Source: Levilactobacillus zymae
GTDB taxonomy: Bacteria; Bacillota; Bacilli; Lactobacillales; Lactobacillaceae
DNA: 64,000 bases
NCBI RefSeq assembly: GCF_032190635.1
Contig: NZ_JAVLAS010000001.1
Coordinates: 186,001-250,000, forward strand
Direction of reading: 5' to 3'
Part shown: in pieces, positions 42,670-51,400 of the stretch
How the letters are laid out: each line of letters begins with the position of its first letter
How positions within the stretch are numbered: position 1 is the stretch's first letter
The notes under the pieces: generated by a model
Told to the model about the DNA's origin: nothing
Databases searched by the model: none
What the model saw: only the letters and a program-made list of their open reading frames with translations
Translations under genes and position numbers: made by a program

Positions 42670-43668
42670 ATGCAAGCTATTCAGGTTACCCATTACAATC
42701 GTCAACACTGGGTCGCGCTCAACGACGTTCCCGAACCCACCGTGGGGCCCACCGACATCTTGGTCGAGGTCCAGGCCGCCGGCGTTAACTTAAACGACGT
42801 TCGCTTCGCCACCGGGGTCGTGGCGCCAATTCTCCCTACCAAACTCCCTTTTACGTTAGGAAGCGAGGTCGCGGGAACCGTTTTAAAGGTGGGCGCTGAT
42901 GTCACCACCTTTAGCGTGGGCCAAGCCGTGTACGCGCGCTTACCGCACGCCCAAATGGGGGCCTTCGCCGAACGCGTGGCGGTGGCGGCCGACTGTTGGG
43001 CCCCGATTCCCGCGGGACTAACCTTCGAACAGGCCGCCGCGGTCCCCTCGGCCGCCCTCGCCGCTTACCAGGCACTGACCGAGGAACTTTCCCTAAAGAC
43101 CGGCGACCAGCTGTTTCTGCCTCACGGGGCCGATGGCTTTGGCCTGTTCGCCATCCCGTTTGCCCACAAACTCGGCATCCGGGTGACTACCAGCGCCAGT
43201 TCACAAGCCGTCACTAGCCTCAAAGCCTTGGGCGCCGAACGGGTGCTCGATGACCGCACCACCGACTTTGCCACCGAGCTACACGACTTTGACGCCGTCA
43301 TCGATACGCAGGGCCGTAACGCCATCCCCGCCGAGCTAAAGATTTTACGCCGCCACGGGACCCTGGTCTCCCTAGCGGCCCTACCCAATTGGAAATTCGC
43401 TTGTCAGCAGGATTACTCGTTGCCCCGGCGGCTCATCTTTGGCGCCGCCGGACTAAACCTGACGCTCCAAGCCCACCGCCAACACAAGCAGTACCGCTTC
43501 ATGTTGGTCCACGCCGACGGATCCCAACTCCGCCACATCAGTGACTGGATAGCCAACCTGCACCTGACGCCCACGGTGGCGGCGACCTATTCGCTGGAAC
43601 AAACACAGGCCGCCCTCGACCAGGTGGCGACCCGTCAAACCACTGGCAAGGTGGTCATTACTCGTTAA
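42670..43668 (+). CDS. NADPH:quinone reductase-like zinc-independent MDR enzyme
   Basis: The protein of about 332 residues is a medium-chain dehydrogenase without zinc ligands: AAGVNLNDVRFATG, GSEVAGTVLKVGADV, then a Rossmann half whose glycine motif is altered to HGADGFGLFAIPFA, and a final SLEQTQAALDQVATRQTTGKVVI. This is the quinone oxidoreductase group. ATG 42670 follows AAAGGAAGGACG; the GTG ten codons upstream is rejected. It is followed by a terminator and is divergent from the HxlR/OYE pair. Confidence 0.85.
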   Translation: MQAIQVTHYNRQHWVALNDVPEPTVGPTDILVEVQAAGVNLNDVRFATGVVAPILPTKLPFTLGSEVAGTVLKVGADVTTFSVGQAVYARLPHAQMGAFAERVAVAADCWAPIPAGLTFEQAAAVPSAALAAYQALTEELSLKTGDQLFLPHGADGFGLFAIPFAHKLGIRVTTSASSQAVTSLKALGAERVLDDRTTDFATELHDFDAVIDTQGRNAIPAELKILRRHGTLVSLAALPNWKFACQQDYSLPRRLIFGAAGLNLTLQAHRQHKQYRFMLVHADGSQLRHISDWIANLHLTPTVAATYSLEQTQAALDQVATRQTTGKVVITR

Positions 43669-43677
43669 TCTTAAACG

Positions 43678-43714
43678 CCAAAGGCGCCCCGTCAGCTGAC
43701 GGGACGCCTTTCTT
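43678..43714. terminator. Bidirectional terminator
   Basis: AAAGGCG-CCCGTCA and TGACGGG-CGCCTTT arms between the convergent quinone reductase and HxlR genes. Confidence 0.85.
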
Positions 43715-43721
43715 CATATCC

Positions 43722-44114
43722 TTAATTTGCCTGTAATAAGTGCTCAAACCCGGTGTGGTCGTTTTGGACCCGGACATCACGGACGCCGGTTTCCCGGAGT
43801 TCGTCGACGTGGTGTTCGCCCCAGATCGACATCTGGACCAGAACGGTGCCCAACGACCGGCCCATGGGCGTCAGCGTGTAAACCACCTTAAAGGGAGCCC
43901 GTTCACCGTAGACCTGGCGCTGGACGATGCCGTCATCCATTAATTCGCGCAACTGTTGGGTCAGAACTTTCTGGGAGATTTCCGGGAGTTCCTGACGCAA
44001 ATCGCAGGTACGCTGCGGCCGCACGCTCAGGTGGCAGAGCAGTTGCGGTTTCCATTTACCACTGATCACGTCTAAGGTGGCTTCCACGCCGATATTGTAG
44101 GTTTTCTTCGCCAT
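43722..44114 (-). CDS. HxlR-family transcriptional regulator
   Basis: The 130-residue protein is a typical HxlR winged helix: GVEATLDVISGKWKPQLLCHL, then LRQELPEISQKVLTQQLREL, and YTLTPMGRSLGTVLVQMSIW. One cysteine near residue 25 is in the position used for redox or electrophile sensing in some members. ATG 44114 (GGGGGAACCGGAAA upstream) is chosen over a longer frame that would overlap the divergent S66 gene. The target is probably the neighbouring quinone reductase or the divergent peptidase. Confidence 0.85.
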   Translation of the reverse strand: MAKKTYNIGVEATLDVISGKWKPQLLCHLSVRPQRTCDLRQELPEISQKVLTQQLRELMDDGIVQRQVYGERAPFKVVYTLTPMGRSLGTVLVQMSIWGEHHVDELRETGVRDVRVQNDHTGFEHLLQAN

Positions 44115-44253
44115 TTTCCGGTTCCCCCTGTCGTTTTTAACTAGTTTAACCGTTGAGCCGCGATTTGACGAGTAGGCACTTTTTGGTAACCCTTGGCAAA
44201 GGCCGGGCTCAAGCGTAGACTGGGGACTAACTTTTTCGTTTGGAGGGATGTTC

Positions 44254-45315
44254 ATGTTCAAACCAGCACCATTGCAGCGCGGGGACGCGGTCGCCATCGT
44301 CAGCTTATCGGCCGGCACACTGGGTGAACCGTTCGCCGCTCACGAACTGGCCCGCGGAAAAGACCGCCTGCGTCAACTCGGCCTCACGCCCGTTTGTATG
44401 CCGAACAGCCTCAAGGGGACCGCTTACCTGGCGGCACATCCCGCGGCCCTCTTAGACCCGCAAATTCGCGGGATTATCTGTGCCATCGGGGGGAACGATA
44501 CCTACCGGTTGGCCCCGTTCTTACTCGACGACCCCGACTTTCGCACGGCCGTCACGGCGCATCCCAAACTCTTCACCGGTTTTTCGGACACCACGGTCGA
44601 CCACCTGATGCTCTATCAACTGGGGCTAACCACCTACTACGGTCCCAACCTGCTCAACGACCTGGCCGAACTGGGACCCGATTTGCTGCCGTACACGGCT
44701 CAGACGCTACGCCACTACTTCACCAATCCCGCCACGACGGCCATTACCAGTAGTCCCGTCTGGTACCAGGAGCGCACCGATTTCTCGCCCGCGGCCCTCG
44801 ATACCCTCCGCATCAGTCATCCCGAAACACGGGGCTACCAGGTCTTACGCGGCCACGGACAAGTGACCGGTCCCTTATTGGGCGGCTGTCTCGACAGTCT
44901 GAACAGCCTGCTGACCGACACGCGCTTTCCCGACGAGCCCACCGTTAACGCCCGCTACCATCTGCTTCCCAGTGCCGCCGACTTTGCGGGGAAGGTTCTC
45001 TTCTTGGAAACCAGCGAAGAACGGCCCACCCCGGCGGCCTACCAAGCTATGTTGGAACATCTAAAAGCCGCCGGTATCTTGGGGGCCGCAGCCGCCATCA
45101 TCACGGGCAAGCCCCAAGACGAGGTCTACTATCCCGACTACTGCCGGGTGCTACAGGCGGTCACCGCCGACTTACAGACGCCCCTCATGACCAACCTCAA
45201 CTTCGGCCACGCTTACCCACGGACGGCACTCCCGTACGGCGCCACGGCGCGCTTGGACTTAGACCAAGCGACCCTGACCATCACGGAACCCTATTTTGCG
45301 GGCCCGACCGATTAA
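44254..45315 (+). CDS. S66-family serine peptidase (MccF / LD-carboxypeptidase-like)
   Basis: The protein of about 353 residues has the S66 layout: GDAVAIVSLSAG near the N-terminus, the nucleophile in TGFSDTTVDHLMLY near residue 110, the glutamate in FLETSEERPTPAAY near 250, and the histidine in NLNFGHAYPRTALPYG near 313. Members cleave L,D-peptide bonds of muropeptides or inactivate microcin-C-like nucleotide peptides. ATG 44254 is seven bases after GGAGG; the ATG at 44248 is too close. The size and the SDTT motif fit the MccF-like branch, so self-immunity or antibiotic resistance is possible. Confidence 0.85.
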   Translation: MFKPAPLQRGDAVAIVSLSAGTLGEPFAAHELARGKDRLRQLGLTPVCMPNSLKGTAYLAAHPAALLDPQIRGIICAIGGNDTYRLAPFLLDDPDFRTAVTAHPKLFTGFSDTTVDHLMLYQLGLTTYYGPNLLNDLAELGPDLLPYTAQTLRHYFTNPATTAITSSPVWYQERTDFSPAALDTLRISHPETRGYQVLRGHGQVTGPLLGGCLDSLNSLLTDTRFPDEPTVNARYHLLPSAADFAGKVLFLETSEERPTPAAYQAMLEHLKAAGILGAAAAIITGKPQDEVYYPDYCRVLQAVTADLQTPLMTNLNFGHAYPRTALPYGATARLDLDQATLTITEPYFAGPTD

Positions 45316-45324
45316 ATCCTTAAC

Positions 45325-45365
45325 ACAAAGCGACCTTATCCCCAATTCAGGGATAAGGTCGCTTG
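45325..45365. terminator. Bidirectional terminator
   Basis: AAGCGACCTTATCCC and GGGATAAGGTCGCTT arms between the convergent S66 and CDF genes. Confidence 0.88.
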
Positions 45366-45383
45366 ACTGATTTTTACTAAAAT

Positions 45384-46385
45384 TTACCGGCCTCGTTGCT
45401 CTTCACTGGTGGCCGGCACCGCCATCACGTCGGTGTCGACGATGCCAAATTGCCGGCGCATCTGGGCTTCGATTTCCTCACCCAACCGGTAGCTATCTTG
45501 AACCTCCATGTGAGCGTCGACGGCGATGATCACGTCCAGCGTGACCATGTTGCCACTATAGTGCGCGTTGAGCTCCTCGACGCGGACCACCTGCGCGTGT
45601 TGCTCGATGGCCGCCCGAAACTGGGCTTCGGCCTGGGGATCAAAATAATCGGCTAGATTCAAACTACTCTCGCGAAAAATCTGAATCCCCGCCGCCAGGA
45701 TGAAGAAGCCGACGACGATACTGGCCACGCCATCCAGCCAGGTCACCCGAAACCACAGCGCGCCACCAATGGCGACCAACGTGCCCAGACTGGTCAACGC
45801 GTCGCTCAGGCTGTCCTGGGCGGCAGCCGTCAACGCCGCGTTGTTGAGCTTGCGGCCCCCCTGCCGGTTGAACCACCAGACAATCAGCATGATGCCCATA
45901 GCGATGGCCGCCCCGACCAACGTGATGGGCCGGGGAATCTCCTGCGTTGCCGGTTTGACCAGGCTCTTCAAGCCACCGTAGATGACGCTCACGGCGATGG
46001 CGACCATCACGATTCCCGTAATCAGGGTGAAGACCGTCTCGTAGTGAAACCGTGTCAGTTACAGGCGTTGTCCCGTTTTTTGCAGGTCTTGGGGTAGGGG
46101 TTGCCCCATCAAATCATCGTCGTCGATGTCGCGGGCGATGAAGATCCCCACCAGCAATAACGCCGCCGAAATGATGCCGGCAAGGTTATTGAAGGCGTCG
46201 GCCCGCAGCGTCTGTGAATGGCCGATGATGGCCAGATAAAATTCGATGACCGAAATCAACAAGTAGGCGCCCACGTTGAACCACAGGTGTTGTTGGGCGC
46301 TCCGGAGTTTGCGTAACTCCTGGGTTTGGATCGTCTTCCACGCGGCGTTTTCCGCTTGGCGATGTGTCTTTAAACTTTGCCTGTC
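45384..46385 (-). pseudogene. Cation-diffusion-facilitator transporter broken by an ochre codon
   Basis: One frame codes a CDF protein: a basic helical N-terminus, NVGAYLLISVIEFYLAIIGHSQTLRADAFNNLAGIIS (helices 1-2 with the metal-site Asp), RDIDDDD, LTRFHYETVFTLITG, and a C-terminal domain with VRVEELNAHYSGNMVTLDV. TAA at 46059-46061 interrupts it at QRL-stop-LTRF, in frame; CAA to TAA would explain it. In addition no ATG, GTG or TTG is in frame close behind the GGGAGG site near 46393, so the 5' end is uncertain. CDF proteins export zinc, manganese or iron. The C-terminal piece alone would miss two helices and half the metal site. Confidence 0.82.
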
Positions 46386-46643
46386 GTTCCTCCCAATGAC
46401 CGCGATCGGTCGCCCCCATTATACCCACTTTTTAACGCCAGCCACCCCAAAAACGTTTGCGTTAGCGAAACGTTTTTGCTGCTCTAATGACCCACTGCAC
46501 GTCGAAAAATGAAACTGGCTTGTTTGTCTTTTCCTTAATGGTTGCATTCAATGAAAGCGACCAATAAAAAATTAAAAATGACGAACCCCTAGGGACAACC
46601 GCACTCGTTGCCCCTTTTAACGCTGACTTTACAAACTTTTTAG

Positions 46644-46681
46644 TGAAACCGGTTGCGAACTGTAAGCCTATCGGTTATAAT
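46644..46681 (+). promoter_or_regulatory. dhaT promoter with overlapping cre-like site
   Basis: TTGCGA (46653-46658) and TATAAT (46676-46681) have a 17-bp spacer. TGAAACCGGTTGCG at 46644-46657 fits the cre consensus at 12 of 14 positions and covers the -35, predicting CcpA repression. The rest of 46429-46643 shows no gene. Confidence 0.7.
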
Positions 46682-46739
46682 TACGTTGTGAAATAGGTAT
46701 CAAAGATTTTCAAAACTTCCGAAAGAAGGCATTTGTAAA

Positions 46740-47912
46740 ATGGCTGAACGTAGTTATGATTTTCTGATGCCCAGTGTCAACTTTTTTGGCCCTGGTGTAA
46801 TTACTAAAATTGGTGAACGTGCAAAAATGTTGGGGATGAAGAAGCCCGTGATCGTCACGGACAAATTCCTCGAAGGTTTAAAGGGTGGCGCCGTTCAACA
46901 GACCTTAGCGTCATTAAAGGCCGCCGGGGTTGATTACGTGGTTTACAACAACGTCGAACCAAACCCAAAGATTCGCAACATCAAAGAAGTTAAGAAGCTT
47001 TACCAAGACTCCGGTGCCGACTCCATCATCACGGTTGGTGGTGGGTCCGCCCACGATACTGGTAAGGGTGCCGGAATCATCTTGACCAACGGTGACGACA
47101 TCACTAAGTTGGCCGGGATCGAAACGCTCGACAAGGCCTTACCACCATTGATCGCCGTAAACACGACCGCCGGGACCGGTTCCGAACTGACCCGTCACGC
47201 CGTGATCACTAACGAAGAAACCCACTTGAAGTTCGTGGTCGTTTCATGGCGGAACATTCCGTTGGTTTCCTTCAACGACCCATCGTTGATGTTGGACGTC
47301 CCTAAGGGCTTAACGGCCGCTACCGGGATGGACGCTTTCGTGCAATCCATCGAACCTTACGTGTCCGTGGACCACAACCCAATCACCGACTCCCAATGTG
47401 TGGAAGCCATCAAGTTGATTGAAACGTCCTTACGTGAAGCCGTTGCTAACGGCCACAACCTGGAAGCTCGGACCAAGATGGTCGAAGCCGAAATGTTAGC
47501 CGGGATGGCCTTCAACAACGCCAACTTGGGTTACGTGCACGCCATGGCGCACCAATTAGGTGGTCAATATGACGCACCCCACGGTGTCTGCTGTGCGCTG
47601 TTACTCCCATACGTGGAAGAATACAACATCATCGCCTGCCCAGAACGGTTCGCTGAATTAGCCAAGATCATGGGTGAAAACACCGACGGCTTATCCACGC
47701 GTGACGCTGCCGAATTAGCCATCAAGGCCATGAAGCAGATGAGCCAAGACGTTGGTATTCCAAAGTCCATCAAGGAAATCGGTGCTAAGCCAGAAGACTT
47801 CGAACTGATGGCCGAAAACGCCTTGAAGGACGGTAACGCCTTCTCCAACCCTCGTAAGGGAACCAAGGAAGACATCATCAAGATCTTCCAAGCTGCTTAC
47901 GACGCTGAATAA
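46740..47912 (+). CDS. dhaT: 1,3-propanediol dehydrogenase (iron-containing alcohol dehydrogenase)
   Basis: The 390-residue group III iron alcohol dehydrogenase is very like DhaT of Levilactobacillus. NFFGPGVITKIGERAKMLG, GGGSAHDTGKGAGI (NAD site) near residue 97 and TTAGTGSELTRHAVI near 138 are visible. Iron ligands are in TGMDAFVQS (Asp) near 194 and in GYVHAMAHQLGGQYDAPHGVCCALLLP near 263-290. It reduces 3-hydroxypropionaldehyde or other aldehydes with NADH, serving as an electron sink. Its codon use is strongly biased, with marked use of GGT, TTG and GTT where neighbours use GC-ending codons, indicating high expression. No glycerol dehydratase lies nearby, so related aldehydes may be substrates. 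Confidence 0.9.
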   Translation: MAERSYDFLMPSVNFFGPGVITKIGERAKMLGMKKPVIVTDKFLEGLKGGAVQQTLASLKAAGVDYVVYNNVEPNPKIRNIKEVKKLYQDSGADSIITVGGGSAHDTGKGAGIILTNGDDITKLAGIETLDKALPPLIAVNTTAGTGSELTRHAVITNEETHLKFVVVSWRNIPLVSFNDPSLMLDVPKGLTAATGMDAFVQSIEPYVSVDHNPITDSQCVEAIKLIETSLREAVANGHNLEARTKMVEAEMLAGMAFNNANLGYVHAMAHQLGGQYDAPHGVCCALLLPYVEEYNIIACPERFAELAKIMGENTDGLSTRDAAELAIKAMKQMSQDVGIPKSIKEIGAKPEDFELMAENALKDGNAFSNPRKGTKEDIIKIFQAAYDAE

Positions 47913-47937
47913 TTTTAAAGATTGATTGATATTCCAT

Positions 47938-47967
47938 GAAACTGTCGGGCAACCGGCAGTTTTTTGT
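47938..47967 (+). terminator. dhaT terminator
   Basis: AAACTGTCGG and CCGGCAGTTT arms followed by TTTG. Confidence 0.85.
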
Positions 47968-47998
47968 TTATACTGATGGTGATTAAGGAGCTGATCAA

Positions 47999-48647
47999 AT
48001 GTCTCAAAAATACCTCACCTTTGACTGCTACGGTACCCTGTTAAACGAAGAAGCCACTTACGCCGCCATCGAAACGGCCGCCACTAAGCTTGGTGTGGCC
48101 CCCAAGCTGGCCCGCCAGCGTTTCATCGCCTACCAGGACGACCGCAACAACATGCACCCCTACCTGGACTACGCGCTTCTGACCCGCAACAACCTAATTC
48201 ATCTGGATTACCAGTTCGCAATTTGAACGCTACTACGTCGACGTTCTGATCGCTCACCGCAGCCTGACGCCGTTTCCCGAAGTGATTGCAACCCTCAAGG
48301 CCCTCCAACAACGCGGCTACCACCTAATCATGATGTCCAATTCGTCGTGGGACATCATTGACGCCAACGCCGCGGCGTTGACCGTGCCGTTTGACGTCTG
48401 GACCGCCGAGGACGTCCACGCCTATAAGCCGGACCTGCACTTCTTTCGGACCATCGCGCAGGAATACGGCTTAACCACCACTAATCATTGGCACATCGCC
48501 CAGGGCTACGCCAGCGACATCGTGCCCGCCGACCAACTGGGCTGGCCGTCTATCTGGGTTAACCGCGACCAGGCGACCCCCACCACCGTCGTTCGCCCCA
48601 CCCAGATGGTCACCACCCTCGACCAGGTCTTGCCCCTGCTGCCCTAA
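47999..48647 (+). pseudogene. HAD-superfamily (haloacid dehalogenase type II-like) gene with frameshift
   Basis: The first frame gives YLTFDCYGTLLNEEATYAAIE (motif I, nucleophile Asp) up to LIHLDYQF and stops at TGA 48224-48226. Adjacent sequence in another frame continues FERYYVDVLIAHRSLTPFPEV, then MMSNSSWDIID (motif II), YKPDLHFF (motif III Lys) and GYASDIVPADQLGWPSIWVNR (motif IV). The overall span is 3n+1, so one extra base near 48213 explains the break. Together they make a normal protein of about 215 residues. Either a true disruption or a base-call error. AAGGAG precedes the start. Confidence 0.82.
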
Positions 48648-48832
48648 ATTGACCGAATCTTTCCTAGGCCAGTCATCACGGTATAGACCAATTTTGCTAG
48701 ATTTTAAGTAAATTTTTTCTAGACCCGAATATTAACGACCAATCCCCGTCAAATCTAGGTTATTTGCGGGTTCCGGGCCCCGCCCAAATCATTAAAAATC
48801 AGCCATAACTCTAATTAATTTCAAATTTCTCG

Positions 48833-48860
48833 TTTACTTTTTATTTTTTAGTGTTATTGT
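48833..48860 (+). promoter_or_regulatory. Promoter of the asnA T-box unit
   Basis: TTTACT and TATTGT with a 16-bp spacer, within AT-rich sequence just upstream of the T-box. The gap 48648-48832 shows no gene. Confidence 0.6.
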
Positions 48861-48879
48861 TATTGGCAACAAGATAAAA

Positions 48880-49147
48880 GCGAAAAGAAAGCAGAGTAAG
48901 CTTCTTCATCCTGACAGTGAATTGGGACTAGTGAAAACCCAACCCAGACTTTGAGTTAGCTGAATAACCCTTTCTTAGGTTTCTGGCTGAAATCCCGTGC
49001 GGAGAGTAGGTTTAGACGTTGACCGGTACGTTACCAGCGGTGGAGCATGGTTGTGCTCTTATTTGAGGTGGCCTATTTGAGATAGGCAATCTGGGTGGTA
49101 CCGCGAAAAGTCTTTCGTCCCTGTATTGGGGACGGGAGACTTTTTTA
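48880..49147 (+). ncRNA. T-box riboswitch, asparagine-specific
   Basis: Stem I pairs AAGAAAG with CTTTCTT, with AGTA in the internal loop and the specifier AAC (Asn) at 48966-48968 in GAAT-AAC-C. The T-box GGGTGGTACCGCG is at 49093-49105, and the terminator AAAGTCT-CGTCCC/GGGACG-AGACTTT with T-run follows to 49147. Specifier and downstream gene agree. Confidence 0.95.
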
Positions 49148-49191
49148 TTTTGTGATTAACTTGATTCTAAACTTTTAAGGAGTGTGCGCTT

Positions 49192-50199
49192 ATGGACTTA
49201 ATTATTCCCAAGGACTACGATCCAAAACTAGACGTGATTGAAACGCAAAAGGCAATTCGTTACATCCGTGAAACCTTCCAAGACGAATTCGGGAAGGAAT
49301 TGAATTTAACGCGGTTATCCGCCCCCATGTTTGTCGAAAAGGGCACCGGGTTGAACGATAACTTAAACGGCATCGAAAAGCCGGTTTCCTTCACCATGCA
49401 GGACATGCCCGGTAAGACCATCGAAATCGTCCACTCCTTAGCCAAGTGGAAACGCCTGGCCTTAAAGCGGTACGGCTTTAAGATGCACAGTGGCCTGTAC
49501 ACCAACATGAACGCCATTCGGAAGGACGAAAACCTGGATAACATCCACTCGATTTACGTCGACCAGTGGGACTGGGAAAAGATCATCGCTAAGGAAGAAC
49601 GGACCACGGCGACTCTCGAAGCCACGGTGCGGACCATCTTCAAGGTCATCAAGCACATGGAACACGAGGTCTGGTACAAGTTCCCTAAAGCCGTCCACCA
49701 TTTACCCGACGACATTTACTTCGTCACGACCCAAGAACTCGAAGACGAATTTCCAACCCTGACGCCCAAGGAACGCGAAGACGCCATCACTAAGCGTTAC
49801 GGGGCCGTCTTCTTGATGCAGATCGGTGGTAAGCTTAAGAGTGGCAAGCGTCACGACGGCCGGGCTCCCGACTACGACGACTGGCAACTCAACGGCGACA
49901 TCCTCTTCTGGTACGAACCGCTGCAACACGCCTTGGAAATCTCCAGCATGGGGATCCGGGTCAGTGAAGAATCGATGCGCGCCCAATTAAAGGAAGCGGA
50001 CGCTGAAGACCGGGCGACCCTGCCGTTTCACAAGATGCTGTTAAACGGCGAACTCCCCTACACCATCGGGGGCGGGATCGGCCAATCCCGGCTATGCATG
50101 CTCTTGTTGGGTAAGGCCCACGTGGGTGAAGTGCAAGCTAGTGTTTGGCCGCAAGACATGATCGACACCTGCTACGCTCACAAGATTCAGATTCTCTAA
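49192..50199 (+). CDS. asnA: Aspartate-ammonia ligase (asparagine synthetase A)
   Basis: The 335-residue enzyme makes asparagine from aspartate, ammonia and ATP. It is close to full length for AsnA, with [38 protein letters not shown] near the N-terminus, [16 protein letters not shown], and a C-terminal [30 protein letters not shown], the class II synthetase motif 3 region. AAGGAG precedes ATG 49192. Expression is controlled by the asparagine T-box, so uncharged tRNA-Asn turns it on. A strong terminator follows. Confidence 0.96.
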   Translation: MDLIIPKDYDPKLDVIETQKAIRYIRETFQDEFGKELNLTRLSAPMFVEKGTGLNDNLNGIEKPVSFTMQDMPGKTIEIVHSLAKWKRLALKRYGFKMHSGLYTNMNAIRKDENLDNIHSIYVDQWDWEKIIAKEERTTATLEATVRTIFKVIKHMEHEVWYKFPKAVHHLPDDIYFVTTQELEDEFPTLTPKEREDAITKRYGAVFLMQIGGKLKSGKRHDGRAPDYDDWQLNGDILFWYEPLQHALEISSMGIRVSEESMRAQLKEADAEDRATLPFHKMLLNGELPYTIGGGIGQSRLCMLLLGKAHVGEVQASVWPQDMIDTCYAHKIQIL

Positions 50200-50221
50200 A
50201 CAATACGTCATGTAATCATTT

Positions 50222-50262
50222 AAAAGAACGCCCAACTCGATTCGGAGTTGGGCGTTCTTTGG
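50222..50262. terminator. Bidirectional terminator after asnA
   Basis: AAGAACGCCCAACTC and GAGTTGGGCGTTCTT arms with T-run on the plus strand. Confidence 0.9.
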
Positions 50263-50271
50263 GTCTAGACA

Positions 50272-50493
50272 TTAGGAATTGAGCTGTTGGGCGCGGTGGG
50301 TTTGGACCCGAACCACGTGCTGGTAAGCGGGGCGCACGGCCGTAGGTTCGGTCTCCGTGACGCTGGCCGTAACCGCCGCCGCTAGTGGCGATTTAGTGCT
50401 GGTCCGGGCACTAGCCGTGGCAGACGTGGTGACGCCACCTAACCCCAGTAAAATCAGGGTCACGAGGCCCAGTTGTCGTGTCAATTTTGTCAT
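50272..50493 (-). CDS. Small secreted or membrane-anchored peptide, function unknown
   Basis: About 73 residues from ATG 50493: a short basic N-terminus (MTKLTRQ), a hydrophobic core LGLVTLILLGLGGV, then TTSATASA, a likely signal-peptidase site, and a 45-residue Thr/Ala/Val-rich tail ending HRAQQLNS. No family is recognised. An upstream in-frame TTG (50520) would add nine charged residues; ATG is preferred, with GAGAGGA upstream at a somewhat long distance. It shares the terminator with asnA. Confidence 0.5.
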   Translation of the reverse strand: MTKLTRQLGLVTLILLGLGGVTTSATASARTSTKSPLAAAVTASVTETEPTAVRPAYQHVVRVQTHRAQQLNS

Positions 50494-50569
50494 GGTGCGA
50501 GCTTCCTCTCTTTTTGCCAATAAGGGTCAACTTTAGCAGAAAATCACGTGGCCGCCATTGGCGACTTCA

Positions 50570-50628
50570 GCCAAAAAAAGAAACGATCGTTGGCCACTGT
50601 GTCGGTGGCGCGGCAATCGTTTCCGTCA
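50570..50628 (-). terminator. Terminator after the sugar transporter remnant
   Basis: On the minus strand GAAACGAT and ATCGTTTC close a GC-rich loop and are followed by TTTTTTT. Confidence 0.8.
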
Positions 50629-51195
50629 TTGTCTCTGGTTTAGTTATCGTGCCGCAGATCCATTTCAATCTGTTCCAGCGACTTGCCCCGGGTTTCGGGA
50701 ACCAAGAAGTGGACGAAGAACAGCGATAAGACCGCGAACACGGCGAAGATGGCAAACGGGCCGCCGACGTTGTTGTGAAAGGCATCCAGCAGGACCAAGA
50801 AGAACTGGGAAACCAAGAAGTTGCCAATCCAGTTGGCCGCTGAGCCGATGGACGACCCGATTCCCCGCACGCTCAACGGGAAGATTTCCCCAATCAGAAC
50901 CCAGGCAATTGGGCCCCAGGAAATGGCGAACCCGAAGATGTAGATTCCAATCAGAATCATGGTCGGGATAGCCGTCGCGTGAATACTCATGGTAAAGTTC
51001 ATCACAGCTAGAATCCCTAACGACACGGCCATAACCACGGAACCAAAGGTCAACAGCTTCTTGCGATCGAATTTGTCCATGATGGCCGTCGCCAGGATGG
51101 TGACCACGAAGTTCACAATCCCAATCCCCACGGAGATCCAGATGGCACTGCTTTCGGCAAACCCGAAGCCCTTAATGAAGACTTGCGGCAAGAAA

Positions 51196-51400
51196 TGAAC
51201 TACTCGGCCGTGAACGACCGAGCTTCTGGGAACATTGAGGAGTGTTTAGGCTGTTATGGCGGTATTCCGAGTACCTAACTCACGGAACTCAACTCTTTTA
51301 CCAAGGCTAGTCCCTAGCCTGATGGACTTTATTGAGCCGCTTTTAGCCCTCTATGTAGGATATTAACGGCCGCATTGATATCACGATCGTGGTGTGTCCC
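51196..51400 (-). ncRNA. Candidate omega RNA at the TnpB right end
   Basis: In IS605 elements the guide RNA of TnpB spans the end of tnpB and the right-end sequence, with the guide lying just outside the element. Here the region after the tnpB stop has no reading frame, contains paired segments (GGCTAGGGACTAGCC and the right-end hairpin) and stops at the host junction. The guide would be transporter sequence beginning TTCTTGCCGC. This is inference from family behaviour. Confidence 0.45.
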
